27,162 bases of DNA from Saccoglossus kowalevskii. Lineage: Eukaryota > Hemichordata > Enteropneusta > Harrimaniidae. The stretch is taken from assembly GCF_000003605.2 (NCBI RefSeq), contig NW_003132507.1:1-27162 (forward strand). The letters run 5' to 3'. The position numbers were made by a program, and so were the translations under genes. Positions 12,231 through 23,615 of this stretch are shown here, in pieces (positions within the stretch are counted from its first letter, which is position 1; the number at the start of each line of letters is the position of its first letter). The notes under the pieces are model-generated. The model had not been told where the DNA came from. It ran no database searches and was given only the letters and a program-made list of their open reading frames with translations.

Positions 12231-14484
12231 CTGGCCTACATGTACAGGACACCAAAGACCACTGGCCTACATGTACAAGACACCAAAGACCACTGCAGGC
12301 CTACATGTACAGGGCATCAAAGACCACTGCAGGCCTACATATACAGGGCATCAAAGGCCACTGGCCTACATGTACAGGACATCAAAGGCCACTGGCCTAC
12401 ATGTACAGGGCATCAAAGGCCACTGGCCTACATGTACAGGACATCAAAGACCACTGCAGGCCTACATGTACAGGACATCAAAGACCACTGCAGGCCTACA
12501 TGTACAGGACACCAAAGACCACTGGCCTACATGTACAGGACACCAATGACCACTGCAGGCCTACATGTACAGGACATCAAAGACCACTGCAGGCCTACAT
12601 GTACAGGACACCAAAGACCACTGGCCTACATGTACAGGGCATCAAATGCCACTGGCCTACATGTATAGGACACCAAAGACCACTGGCCTACATGTACAGG
12701 ACACCAAAGACCACTGGCCTACATGTACAGGACACCAAAGACCACTGGCCTACATGTACAGGACATCAAAGACCACTGCAGGCCTACATGTACAGGACAC
12801 CAATGACCACTGCAGGCCTACATGTACAGGACATCAAAGACCACTGCAGGCCTACATGTACAGGACACCAAAGACCACTGGCCTACATGTACAGGGCATC
12901 AAAGGCCACTGGCCTACATGTATAGGACACCAAAGACCACTGCAGGCCTACATGTACAGGACATCAAAGACCACTGCAGGCCTACATGTACAGGACATCA
13001 AAGACCACTGCAGGCCTACATGTACAGGACACCAAAGACCACTGGCCTACATGTACAGGACATCAAAGGCCACTGGCCTACATGTACAGGGCATCAAAGG
13101 CCACTGGCCTACATGTACAGGACATCAAAGACCACTGCAGGCCTACATGTACGGGACATCAAAGACCACTGCAGGGCTACATGTACAGGACACCAAAGAC
13201 CACTGGCCTACATGTACAGGACACCAATGCCCACTGCAGGCCTACATGTACAGGACATCAAAGACCACTGGCCTACATGTACAGGGCATCAAAGACCACT
13301 GGCCTACATGTACAGGACACCAAAGACCACTGGCCTACATGTACAAGACACCAAAGACCACTGGCCTACATGTACAGGGCATCAAAGGCCACTGGCCTAC
13401 ATGTACAGGACACCAAAAACCACTGGCCTACATGTATAGGACATCAAAGACCACTGGCCTACATGTACAGGACATCAAAGACCACTGCAGGCCTACATGT
13501 ACAGGACACCAAAGACCACTGGCCTACATGTACAGGGCATCAAAGGCCACTGGCCTACATGTATAGGACACCAAAGACCACTGCAGGCCTACATGTACAG
13601 GACATCAAAGACCACTGCAGGCCTACATGTACAGGACATCAAAGACCACTGCAGGCCTACATGTATAGGACACCAAAGACCACTGCAGGCCTACATGTAC
13701 AGGACATCAAATACCACTGCAGGCCTACATGTACAGGACATCAAAGACCACTGCAGGCCTACATGTACAGGACACCAAAGACCACTGGCCTACATGTACA
13801 GGACATCAAAGGCCACTGGCCTACATGTACAGGGCATCAAAGGCCACTGGCCTACATGTACAGGACATCAAATACCACTGCAGGCCTACATGTACAGGAC
13901 ATCAAAGACCACTGCAGACCTACATGTACAGGACACCAAAGACCACTGGCCTACATGTACAGGACACCAAAGACCACTGGCCTACATGTACAGGACATCA
14001 AAGGCCACTGGCCTACATGTACAGGGCATCAAAGGCCACTGGCCTACATGTACAGGACATCAAAGTCCACTGCAGGCCTACATGTACAGGACATCAAAGA
14101 CCACTGCAGGCCTACATGTACAGGACACCAAAGACCACTGGCCTACATGTACAGGACACCAATGACCACTGCAGGCCTACATGTACAGGACATCAAAGAC
14201 CACTGCAGGCCTACATGGACAGGACACCAAAGACCACTGGCCTACATGTACAGGGCATCAAAGACCACTGGCCTACATGTACAGGACACCAAAGACCACT
14301 GCCCTACATGTACAAGACACCAAAGACCACTGGCCTACATGTACAGGGCATCAAAGACCACTGGCCTACATATACAGGGCATCAAAGACCACTGGCCTAC
14401 ATGTACAGGACACCAAAGACCACTGGCCTACATGTATAGGACATCAAAGACCACTGGCCTACATGTATAGGACACCAATGACCA

Positions 14485-15000
14485 TTGCCCTACATGTACA
14501 TGACACCAATGACCACTGGTCAAAATGTACAGAACATCAAAGACCACTGGTCTACATGTACAGGACACCAAAGACCACTGGCCTACATGTACAGGACACC
14601 AAAGACCACTGGCCTACATGTACAGGGCACCAAAGACCACTGGCCTACATGTACAGGACACCAAAGACCACTGGCCTACATGTACAGGACACCAAAGACC
14701 ACTGGCCTACATGTACAGGGCATCAAAGACCACTGGCCTACATGTACAGGACACCAAAGACCACTGGCCTACATGTACAAGACACCAAAGACCACTGGCC
14801 TACATGTACAGGGCATCAAAGGCCACTGGCCTACATGTACAGGACACCAAAAACCACTGGCCTACATGTATAGGACATCAAAGACCACTGGCCTACATGT
14901 ACAGGACATCAAAGACCACTGCAGGCCTACATGTACAGGACACCAAAGACCACTGGCCTACATGTACAGGGCATCAAAGGCCACTGGCCTACATGTATAG
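14485..15000 (+). repeat. 516-bp module, copy 3 of 5
   Basis: Same order as the other copies, with ACTGGTCTACATG in place of ACTGGCCTACATG near 14548. It sits near the right end of array 1. From here to 16239 the array is collinear with 23100-24786 of array 2, with gaps of whole monomers (a net 99 bp and 31 bp). Confidence 0.9.
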
Positions 15001-16239
15001 GACACCAAAGACCACTGCAGGCCTACATGTACAGGACATCAAAGACCACTGCAGGCCTACATGTACAGGGCATCAAAGGCCACTGGCCTACATGTATAGG
15101 ACACCAAAGACCACTGCAGGCCTACATGTACAGGACACCAAAGACCACTGGCCTACATGTACAGGACACCAAAGACCACTGGCCTACATGTACAGGGCAT
15201 CAAAGACCACTGGCCTACATGTACAGGACACCAAAGACCACTGGCCTACATGTACAAGACACCAAAGACCACTGGCCTACATGTACAGGGCATCAAAGGC
15301 CACTGGCCTACATGTACAGGACACCAAAAACCACTGGCCTACATGTATAGGACATCAAAGACCACTGGCCTACATGTATAGGACACCAATGACCACTGGC
15401 CTACATGTACAGGACACCAAAGACCATTGCCCTACATGTACATGACACCAATGACCACTGGTCTAAATGTACAGAACATCAAAGACCACTGACCTACATG
15501 TACAGGACACCAAAGACCACTGGCCTACATGTACAGGACACCAAAGACCACTGGCCTACATGTACAAGACACCAAAGACCACTGGCCTACATGTACAGGA
15601 AATCAAAGACCACTGGCCTACATGTACAGGACATCGAAGACCACTGACCTACACGTACAGGACATCAAAGACCACTGGCCTACATGTACAGGACACCAAT
15701 GACCACTGCAGGCCTACATGTACAGGACACCAAAGACCACTGGCCTACATGTACAGGACACCAAAGACCACTGGCCTACATGTATAGGACACCAAAGACC
15801 ACTGGCCTACATGTACAGGACACCAAAGACCACTGGCCTACATGTATAGGACATCAAAGACCACTGGCCTACATGTACATGACACCAAAGACCACTGGCC
15901 TACATGTACAGGACACCAAAGCCCACTGGCCTACATGTACAGGACACCAAAGACCACTGGCCTACATGTACAGGACACCAAAGACCACTGGCCTACATGT
16001 ATAGGACACCAAAAACCACTGGCCTACATGTACAGGACACCAATGACCACTGCAGGCCTACATGTACAGGACACCAAAGACCACTGGCCTACATGTACAG
16101 GACACCAAAGACCACTGGCCTACATGTATAGGACACCAAAGACCACTGGCCTACATGTACAGGACACCAAAGACCACTGGCCTACATGTATAGGACATCA
16201 AAGACCACTGGCCTACATGTACATGACACCAAAGACCAC

Positions 16240-16445
16240 AAAAAAACAAAATCGGTCATTTTGAATACATCTATATATCTAATGTATAATGAATAAAACT
16301 ATATAAAATTTGAACATAATCAGTCAAAGCATGTCAGAGATATGGCTCTAGAAGCGCATTCATTAAAACAAAATGGCCACCAGACAGCCATTTTGAATCC
16401 AATCTGAAAAATAAAATGACATGCATCAGGAACCCATAATGTCTA
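16240..16445. repeat. Right flank of array 1: decayed ~150-bp units, left part
   Basis: Array 1 ends abruptly at AAAGACCAC and is followed by AAAAAAACAAAAT, the same 13-base word that precedes the stray monomer at 865-877. The following sequence, including ATAAAATTTGAACATAATC, AAAACAAAATGGCCACCAG and CATCAGGAACCCATAATGTC, is a diverged paralogue of positions 20-177. The unit is interrupted at 16446-16450 by the TTATA target site of the next element. Confidence 0.85.
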
Positions 16446-16450
16446 TTATA
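16446..16450. repeat. Target site duplication TTATA, left
   Basis: TTATA immediately precedes the element, and an identical TTATA (17145-17149) immediately follows it. In the paralogous uninterrupted unit at 165-190 the equivalent place reads GTCTA-ATGTA-TGTACA, exactly five bases between the same neighbours, which supports a 5-bp duplication. Confidence 0.85.
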
Positions 16451-17144
16451 TCATGGAACTATAAACCCCAGGGAGAACAACGAAACTAAGAGGATTAAAA
16501 AACCCTTTGTCTTAGTTTATCTTACAGTGCTTTCGCTTTTGTTTCCACGACATTAGTCATACTCCATGTTAGTTGATGCCGATACGCCCGTATCAACCGC
16601 TTTGCTGGAAACGGAAAACTTGAAAACAAATTTCATATCTGCGCAGTAAAATATTTCGTTCACTACATATGCGCAAACAAGTCGGTCTGCAGGGTGACCT
16701 TCAGTGTACCGGAAATCATGCAACGGGTCGGAGTTTTAGCGAGTTTTCATAATTTTCAATGTCGTTTTTAGATTACTTCTTGTTTTTTTCAACCCTCGAA
16801 AAAATATGCTGTTTGCTGTCGAGATATCCCGACTTATTCCGTGTTTCCCTTTGAGCGCCAGAAGTGGCAATGTGTTTTTTTTTCCCGCTGAATGTCCTGT
16901 TTTTGTCTTGGCGCCATTGTTTTTTTATGGTATAACCGAAACAACTCGATCACGTGATCTCCCGAAGTCGCCCTATTGACTCCGAAAATGACCGATAGTC
17001 AGAGATAAACGTTCATTTGCATAAATCGGCTTATTTTTTAATGCGACGAAATAAACAGTCAAAATAAATATTCAACATCGCGGCAACTATCATAGTTCAA
17101 AAAAAACAAAGTGGTTGTTCTTCCTGGGCTTTATAGTTCCATGA
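16451..17144. mobile_element. 694-bp terminal-inverted-repeat element (MITE-like), superfamily unknown
   Basis: Both ends read TCATGGAACTATAAA inward. The terminal inverted repeats extend about 31 bp (16451-16481 and 17114-17144) with two mismatches, at positions 16 and 23. A TTATA duplication flanks it. It interrupts a decayed ~150-bp unit whose halves (to 16445 and from 17150) align with the intact paralogue at 1-256. I see no open reading frame long enough for a transposase, so it would depend on an enzyme supplied elsewhere. Its base content differs from the surroundings: more CpG (GCGCCATTG, CAACGGGTCGG, CCCGAAGTCGCC) and long T runs. A short stem pairs AAACTAAG (16483-16490) with CTTAGTTT (16511-16518) just inside the left end. 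A 5-bp A+T target with TCATGG ends does not match a superfamily I can name with confidence. Confidence 0.9.
16948..16959. other. 12-bp perfect palindrome GATCACGTGATC with CACGTG core
   Basis: The palindrome lies inside the terminal-inverted-repeat element. CACGTG is the classic E-box bound by bHLH proteins and is also a common chance motif. No neighbouring promoter or gene is visible, so no function is assigned. Confidence 0.5.
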
Positions 17145-17149
17145 TTATA
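17145..17149. repeat. Target site duplication TTATA, right
   Basis: Exact copy of 16446-16450 on the right side of the 694-bp element, followed by TGTACAAAATCAATCCATAA, which continues the interrupted ~150-bp unit. Confidence 0.85.
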
Positions 17150-18143
17150 TGTACAAAATCAATCCATAAATACCACAAATAATTGATTTTTGATGATTTT
17201 ATTTCAGTACAAAAATGGATGCCATTTGGCTATTTTGAATCAGAGTCAAACCAATATATCTGTTTATTTATGTCATGATGTATAATGAATATATAAAATT
17301 TGAACATAATCAGTCAAAGCACGTCAGAGATATGGCACTAGAACTACATTCATTAAAACAAAATGGCCACCAGTCGACTATTTTTAATCAGATCCGAAAA
17401 ATAAAATGAAATGCATCAGGAACCCATAATGTCTAATGTATGTACATGTACCAAGTTAGAACAAAAACTATCCATAAATGCCAGAAATGCTTGAAATTTG
17501 ATGATTTTTTTAGCACAAAAATGGTCGCCATTTAGCCATTTTGAATCAGTACGTGAAATAAATTGATGTGCATATGTATAATATTATGTATGATGTATGT
17601 GTGAAGTTTGAATGTAATTGGTCCAGGCATGTCTAAGATATAGGTCTGGACGCACGCACAGACACATGGACGCACAGATTTTATATATGGTCAGAAAATA
17701 AACAGAATATGCTATTCATGCATTTTTTTGTACCAAACTGAATTTCATTAGTTCGTACAGAGATTTAAAATATGAAATGAATCATCATGGACAAATTTCA
17801 AAACGACAAATGGTGTCTAAGATATCACATTTAAAAAAAACAAGATGGATGCCAGTCGGCCATCTTTGATTTGATTATAGAACAAACTGAACATGAACAT
17901 GTAAACCTATATGCATGATGTATGTGACAAATATGATTGAAAATGGTCCCTAAGCCTTGGAGATATTATAGTAGTGTGGTCAAAAAGCAAGATGGCCATT
18001 ATTCATCCATCTTTGATCTGATTGTAAAACAAATTGTCATAGACATGTATCCTAACATGTATAATGTATTTATCAAATTTGAACAAAAACTGACAAAGCA
18101 TGCATAAGATACCACATTTTCGAAAAAAACAAAATGGCTGTGA
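17150..18143. repeat. Decayed ~150-bp tandem repeat block (AT-rich flank, copy 2)
   Basis: 17150-17205 completes the unit split by the terminal-inverted-repeat element. From 17257 onward the sequence is the second copy of 1-885, at an offset of 17256 rising to 17258 after two T-run length changes. The stretch 17150-17256 shows what lies left of window position 1 if the two copies share their full left side. No gene is seen. Confidence 0.85.
17648..17677 (+). repeat. Short GGACGCAC / ACAGACAC tail, copy 2
   Basis: Identical to 391-420 and in the same position within the decayed repeat block. Confidence 0.5.
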
Positions 18144-18146
18144 CAC

Positions 18147-18188
18147 GACATCAAAGACCACTGGCCTACATGTACAGAACACCAAAGA
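18147..18188 (+). repeat. Isolated minisatellite monomer (1.35 units), copy 2
   Basis: Identical to 889-930, including the CAGAACACC variant, again stopping at AAAGA before the putative insertion. Confidence 0.9.
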
Positions 18189-18582
18189 AACTTGTTTTCA
18201 AAAAACAAAGTGAATAATGACCATGGCCAAGGTCAATATACAGATTTGTTGAACAAATGACAGCAACATTGATTTCTGAGGGCCGACAAATCTATATGTC
18301 GACCGAGGCTAGGGTCATTATTTGTATTTATACCAAATAAAACATTTTGTAAAAGGTTGTATTGTAGAATTTTCTCAATACATGGTATTCCAGGATTTGT
18401 TGTATACCGACATTTAGTGCTTTTATTCGTAATTACTTGTGTATCGTACATACATGTGGATTCCATTAAATTGTTAATTTTTTTCTGTGTGCATTCGTGT
18501 GATGCGTAAATTAACAAATCTAATTGGCTGACAAGGATATGAATTATAATAATACCATATTTGTAAAAGTTTATTCAGTACT
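18189..18582. mobile_element. Putative ~394-bp non-coding insertion, copy 2
   Basis: Same as 931-1324 except for T936 to G18194 in the terminal T run. It is flanked by AAAGA at 18184-18188 and 18583-18587. The insertion predates the macro-duplication because both copies carry it with identical borders. Confidence 0.55.
18213..18322. repeat. Imperfect foldback hairpin, copy 2
   Basis: Identical to 955-1064, with AATAATGACC and GGTCATTATT at its ends. Confidence 0.7.
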
Positions 18583-21500
18583 AAAGACCACTCCATATGT
18601 ACAGGACACCAATGACCACTGGCCTACATATACAGGACATCGAAGACCACTGGCCTACATGTACAGGACACCAAAGACCACTGGCCTACATGTACAGGAC
18701 ACCAAAGACCACTGGCCTACATGTACAGGACATCAAAGACCACTGGCCTACATGTACAGGACACCAAAGACCACTGGCCTACATGTACAGGACACCAAAG
18801 ACCACTGCAGGCCTACATGTACAGGACATCAAAGACCACTGGCCTACATGTACAGGACACCAAAGACCACTGGCCTACATGTACAGGATATCAAAGACCA
18901 CTGCAGGCCTACATGTACAGGACACCAAAGACCACTGGCCTACATGTATAGGACACCAAAGACCACTGCAGGCCTACATGTACAGGACATCAAAGACCAC
19001 TGCAGGCCTACATGTACAGGACATCAAAGACCACTGCAGGCCTACATGTACAGGACACCAAAGACCACTGGCCTACATGTACAGGACATCAAAGGCCACT
19101 GGCCTACATGTACAGGGCATCAAAGGCCACTGGCCTACATGTACAGGACATCAAAGACCACTGCAGGCCTACATGTACGGGACATCAAAGACCACTGCAG
19201 GGCTACATGTACAGGACACCAAAGACCACTGGCCTACATGTACAGGACACCAATGCCCACTGCAGGCCTACATGTACAGGACATCAAAGACCACTGCAGG
19301 CCTACATGTACAGGACACCAAAGACCACTGGCCTACATGTATAGGGCATCAAAGGCCACTGGCCTACATGTATAGGACACCAAAGACCACTGGCCTACAT
19401 GTACAAGACACCAAAGACCACTGGCCTACATGTACAGGACACCAAAGACCACTGGTCTACATGTACAGGACATCAAAGGCCACTGGCCTACATGTACAGG
19501 GCATCAAAGGCCACTGGCCTACATGTACAGGACATCAAAGACCACTGCAGGCCTACATGTACAGGACATCAAAGACCACTGCAGGCCTACATGTACAGGA
19601 CACCAAAGACCACTGGCCTACATGTACAGGACACCAATGACCACTGCAGGCCTACATGTACAGGACATCAAAGACCACTGCAGGCCTACATGTACAGGAC
19701 ACCAAAGACCACTGGCCTACATGTACAGGGCATCAAATGCCACTGGCCTACATGTATAGGACACCAAAGACCACTGGCCTACATGTACAGGACACCAAAG
19801 ACCACTGGCCTACATGTACAGGACACCAAAGACCACTGGCCTACATGTACAGGACATCAAAGACCACTGCAGGCCTACATGTACAGGACACCAATGACCA
19901 CTGCAGGCCTACATGTACAGGACATCAAAGACCACTGCAGGCCTACATGTACAGGACACCAAAGACCACTGGTCCTACATGTACAGGGCATCAAAGGCCA
20001 CTGCCCTACATGTATAGGACACCAAAGACCACTGCAGGCTTACATGTACAGGACATCAAAGACCACTGCAGGCCTACATGTACAGGACATCAAAGACCAC
20101 TGCAGGCCTACATGTACAGGACACCAAAGACCACTGGCCTACATGTACAGGACATCAAAGGCCACTGGCCTACATGTACAGGGCATCAAAGGCCACTGGC
20201 CTACATGTACAGGACATCAAAAACCACTGGCCTACATGTATAGGACATCAAAGACCACTGGCCTACATGTACAGGACATCAAAGACCACTGCAGGCCTAC
20301 ATGTACAGGACACCAAAGACCACTGGCCTACATGTACAGGGCATCAAAGGCCACTGGCCTACATGTATAGGACACCAAAGACCACTGCAGGCCTACATGT
20401 ACAGGACATCAAAGACCACTGCAGGCCTACATGTACAGGACATCAAAGACCACTGCAGGCCTACATGTACAGGACACCAAAGACCACTGGCCTACATGTA
20501 CAGGACATCAAAGGCCACTGGCCTACATGTACAGGGCATCAAAGGCCACTGGCCTACATGTACAGGACATCAAATACCACTGCAGGCCTACATGTACAGG
20601 ACATCAAAGACCACTGCAGACCTACATGTACAGGACACCAAAGGCCACTGGCCTACATGTACAGGACACCAATGCCCACTGCAGGCCTACATGTACAGGA
20701 CATCAAAGACCACTGCAGGCCTACATGTACAGGACACCAAAGACCACTGGCCTACATGTATAGGACACCAAAGACCACTGCAGGCCTACATGTACAGGGC
20801 ATCAAAGACCACTGGCCTTCATGTACAGGGCATCAAAGACCACTGGCCTACATGTACAGGACACCAAAGACCACTGGCCTACATGTACAGGACATCAAAG
20901 ACCACTGCAGGCCTACATGTACAGGACACCAATGACCACTGCAGGCCTACATGTACAGGACATCAAAGACCACTGCAGGCCTACATGTACAGGACACCAA
21001 AGACCACTGGCCTACATGTACAGGGCATCAAAGGCCACTGGCCGACATGTATAGGACACCAAAGACCACTGCAGGCCTACATGTACAGGACATCAAAGAC
21101 CACTGCAGGCCTACATGTACAGGACATCAAAGGCCACTGGCCTACATGTACAGGACATCAAAGGCCACTGGCCTACATGTACAGGGCATCAAAGGCCACT
21201 GGCCTACATGTACAGGACATCAAAGACCACTGCAGGCCTACATGTACAGGACATCAAAGACCACTGCAGGCCTACATGTACAGGACACCAAAGACCACTG
21301 GCCTACATGTACAGGACACCAATGACCACTGCAGGCCTACATGTACAGGACATCAAAGACCACTGCAGGCCTACATGTACAGGACACCAAAGACCACTGG
21401 CCTACATGTACAGGGCATCAAATGCCACTGGCCTACATGTATAGGACACCAAAGACCACTGCAGGCCTACATGTACAGGACATCAAAGACCACTGCAGGC

Positions 21501-23099
21501 CTACATGTACAGGACATCAAAGACCACTGCAGGCCTACATGTACAGGACACCAAAGACCACTGGCCTACATGTACAGGACATCAAAGGCCACTGGCCTAC
21601 ATGTACAGGGCATCAAAGGCCACTGGCCTACATGTACAGGACATCAAAGACCACTGCAGGCCTACATGTACGGGACATCAAAGACCACTGCAGGGCTACA
21701 TGTACAGGACACCAAAGACCACTGGCCTACATGTACAGGACACCAATGCCCACTGCAGGCCTACATGTACAGGACATCAAAGACCACTGCAGGCCTACAT
21801 GTACAGGACACCAAAGACCACTGGCCTACATGTATAGGGCATCAAAGGCCACTGGCCTACATGTATAGGACACCAAAGACCACTGGCCTACATGTACAAG
21901 ACACCAAAGACCACTGGCCTACATGTACAGGACACCAAAGACCACTGGTCTACATGTACAGGACATCAAAGGCCACTGGCCTACATGTACAGGGCATCAA
22001 AGGCCACTGGCCTACATGTACAGGACATCAAAGACCACTGCAGGCCTACATGTACAGGACATCAAAGACCACTGCAGGCCTACATGTACAGGACACCAAA
22101 GACCACTGGCCTACATGTACAGGACACATGACACTGCAGGCCTACATGTACAGGGCATCAAAGGCCACTGGCCTACATGTACAGGACACCAAAAACCACT
22201 GGCGTACATGTATAGGACATCAAAGACCACTGGCGTACATGTACAGGACATCAAAGACCACTGCAGGCCTACATGTACAGGACACCAAAGACCACTGGCC
22301 TACATGTACAGGGCATCAAAGGCCACTGGCCTACATGTATAGGACACCAAAGACCACTGCAGGCCTACATGTACAGGACATCAAAGACCACTGCAGGCCT
22401 ACATGTACAGGACATCAAAGACCACTGCAGGCCTACATGTACAGGACACCAAAGACCACTGGCCTACATGTACAGGACATCAAAGGCCACTGGCCTACAT
22501 GTACAGGGCATCAAAGGCCACTGGCCTACATGTACAGGACATCAAATACCACTGCAGGCCTACATGTACAGGACATCAAAGACCACTGCAGACCTACATG
22601 TACAGGACACCAAAGGCCACTGGCCTACATGTACAGGACACCAATGCCCACTGCAGGCCTACATGTACAGGACATCAAAGACCACTGCAGGCCTACATGT
22701 ACAGGACATCAAAGACCACTGCAGGCCTACATGTACAGAACACCAAAGACCACTGGCCTACATGTACAGGACACCAATGACCACTGCAGGCCTACATGTA
22801 CAGGACATCAAAGACCACTGCAGGCCTACATGTACAGGACACCAAAGACCACTGGCCTACATGTACAGGGCATCAAAGACCACTGGCCTACATGTACATG
22901 ATACCAAAGACCACTGGCCTACATGTACAAGACACCAAAGACCACTGGCCTACATGTACAGGGCATCAAAGACCACTGGCCTACATGTACAGGGCATCAA
23001 AGACCACTGGCCTACACGTACAGGACACCAAAGACCACTGGCCTACATGTATAGGACATCAAAGACCACTGGCCTACATGTATAGGACACCAATGACCA

Positions 23100-23615
23100 T
23101 TGCCCTACATGTACATGACACCAATGACCACTGGTCTAAATGTACAGAACATCAAAGACCACTGGCCTACATGTACAGGACACCAAAGACCACTGGCCTA
23201 CATGTACAGGACACCAAAGACCACTGGCCTACATGTACAGGGCACCAAAGACCACTGGCCTACATGTACAGGACACCAAAGACCACTGGCCTACATGTAC
23301 AGGACACCAAAGACCACTGGCCTACATGTACAGGGCATCAAAGACCACTGGCCTACATGTACAGGACACCAAAGACCACTGGCCTACATGTACAAGACAC
23401 CAAAGACCACTGGCCTACATGTACAGGGCATCAAAGGCCACTGGCCTACATGTACAGGACACCAAAAACCACTGGCCTACATGTATAGGACATCAAAGAC
23501 CACTGGCCTACATGTACAGGACATCAAAGACCACTGCAGGCCTACATGTACAGGACACCAAAGACCACTGGCCTACATGTACAGGGCATCAAAGGCCACT
23601 GGCCTACATGTATAG
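23100..23615 (+). repeat. 516-bp module, copy 4 of 5
   Basis: Same monomer order as the array 1 copies, with ACTGGTCTAAATGTAC instead of ACTGGTCAAAATGTAC near its start. It begins the segment collinear with the right end of array 1. Confidence 0.9.

Larger units (their letters stand above)
1325..16239 (+). repeat. Minisatellite array 1, 31/34-bp monomers, ~14.9 kb
   Basis: Head-to-tail monomers made of GGCCTACATGTACAGG followed by ACACCAAAGACCACT (31 bp). A second class adds GCA before GGCC (34 bp), creating CTGCAG and AGGCCT. Length implies roughly 460 monomers (estimated, not counted). Common variants are CACC or CATC, AAAGACC, AAAGGCC or AATGACC, TACAGG or TATAGG, and GGACA or GGGCA. All units point the same way and I saw no inversion or foreign insertion inside. 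The left edge is degenerate (CCATATGTAC, CATATACAGG, CATCGAAG). The last ~850 bp are almost all 31-mers. The + strand is open in all frames for long stretches because the consensus has no stop and both lengths are 1 mod 3; this is not evidence of a protein. Confidence 0.98.
17257..18986 (+). repeat. Macro-duplication copy 2
   Basis: Direct copy of 1-1728, period about 17.26 kb. It includes the tail (17648-17677), the stray monomer, the putative insertion with its hairpin, and the first ~400 bp of array 2. Beyond 18986 the monomer order departs from that of array 1. Confidence 0.95.

Noticed and set aside
1325-16239. CRISPR array
   Set aside because: Units of 31/34 bp are directly adjacent with no unique spacers, there are no cas genes, and the surrounding sequence is eukaryotic in character.
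16240-17256. A gene or promoter between the arrays
   Set aside because: The only non-repeat sequence here is the interior of the terminal-inverted-repeat element, which has no usable open reading frame. The remainder aligns with the decayed ~150-bp family.
20301-22901. 866-codon open reading frame (and dozens of other long + strand frames in both arrays) as a repeat protein gene
   Set aside because: All three + frames are open and encode phase-shifted versions of the same repeated peptide, because monomers are 1 mod 3 and lack stops. Frames begin at the ATG of CATGTAC in any unit and end wherever a TATAGG or CAATGACC variant falls. There is no unique N- or C-terminal domain.
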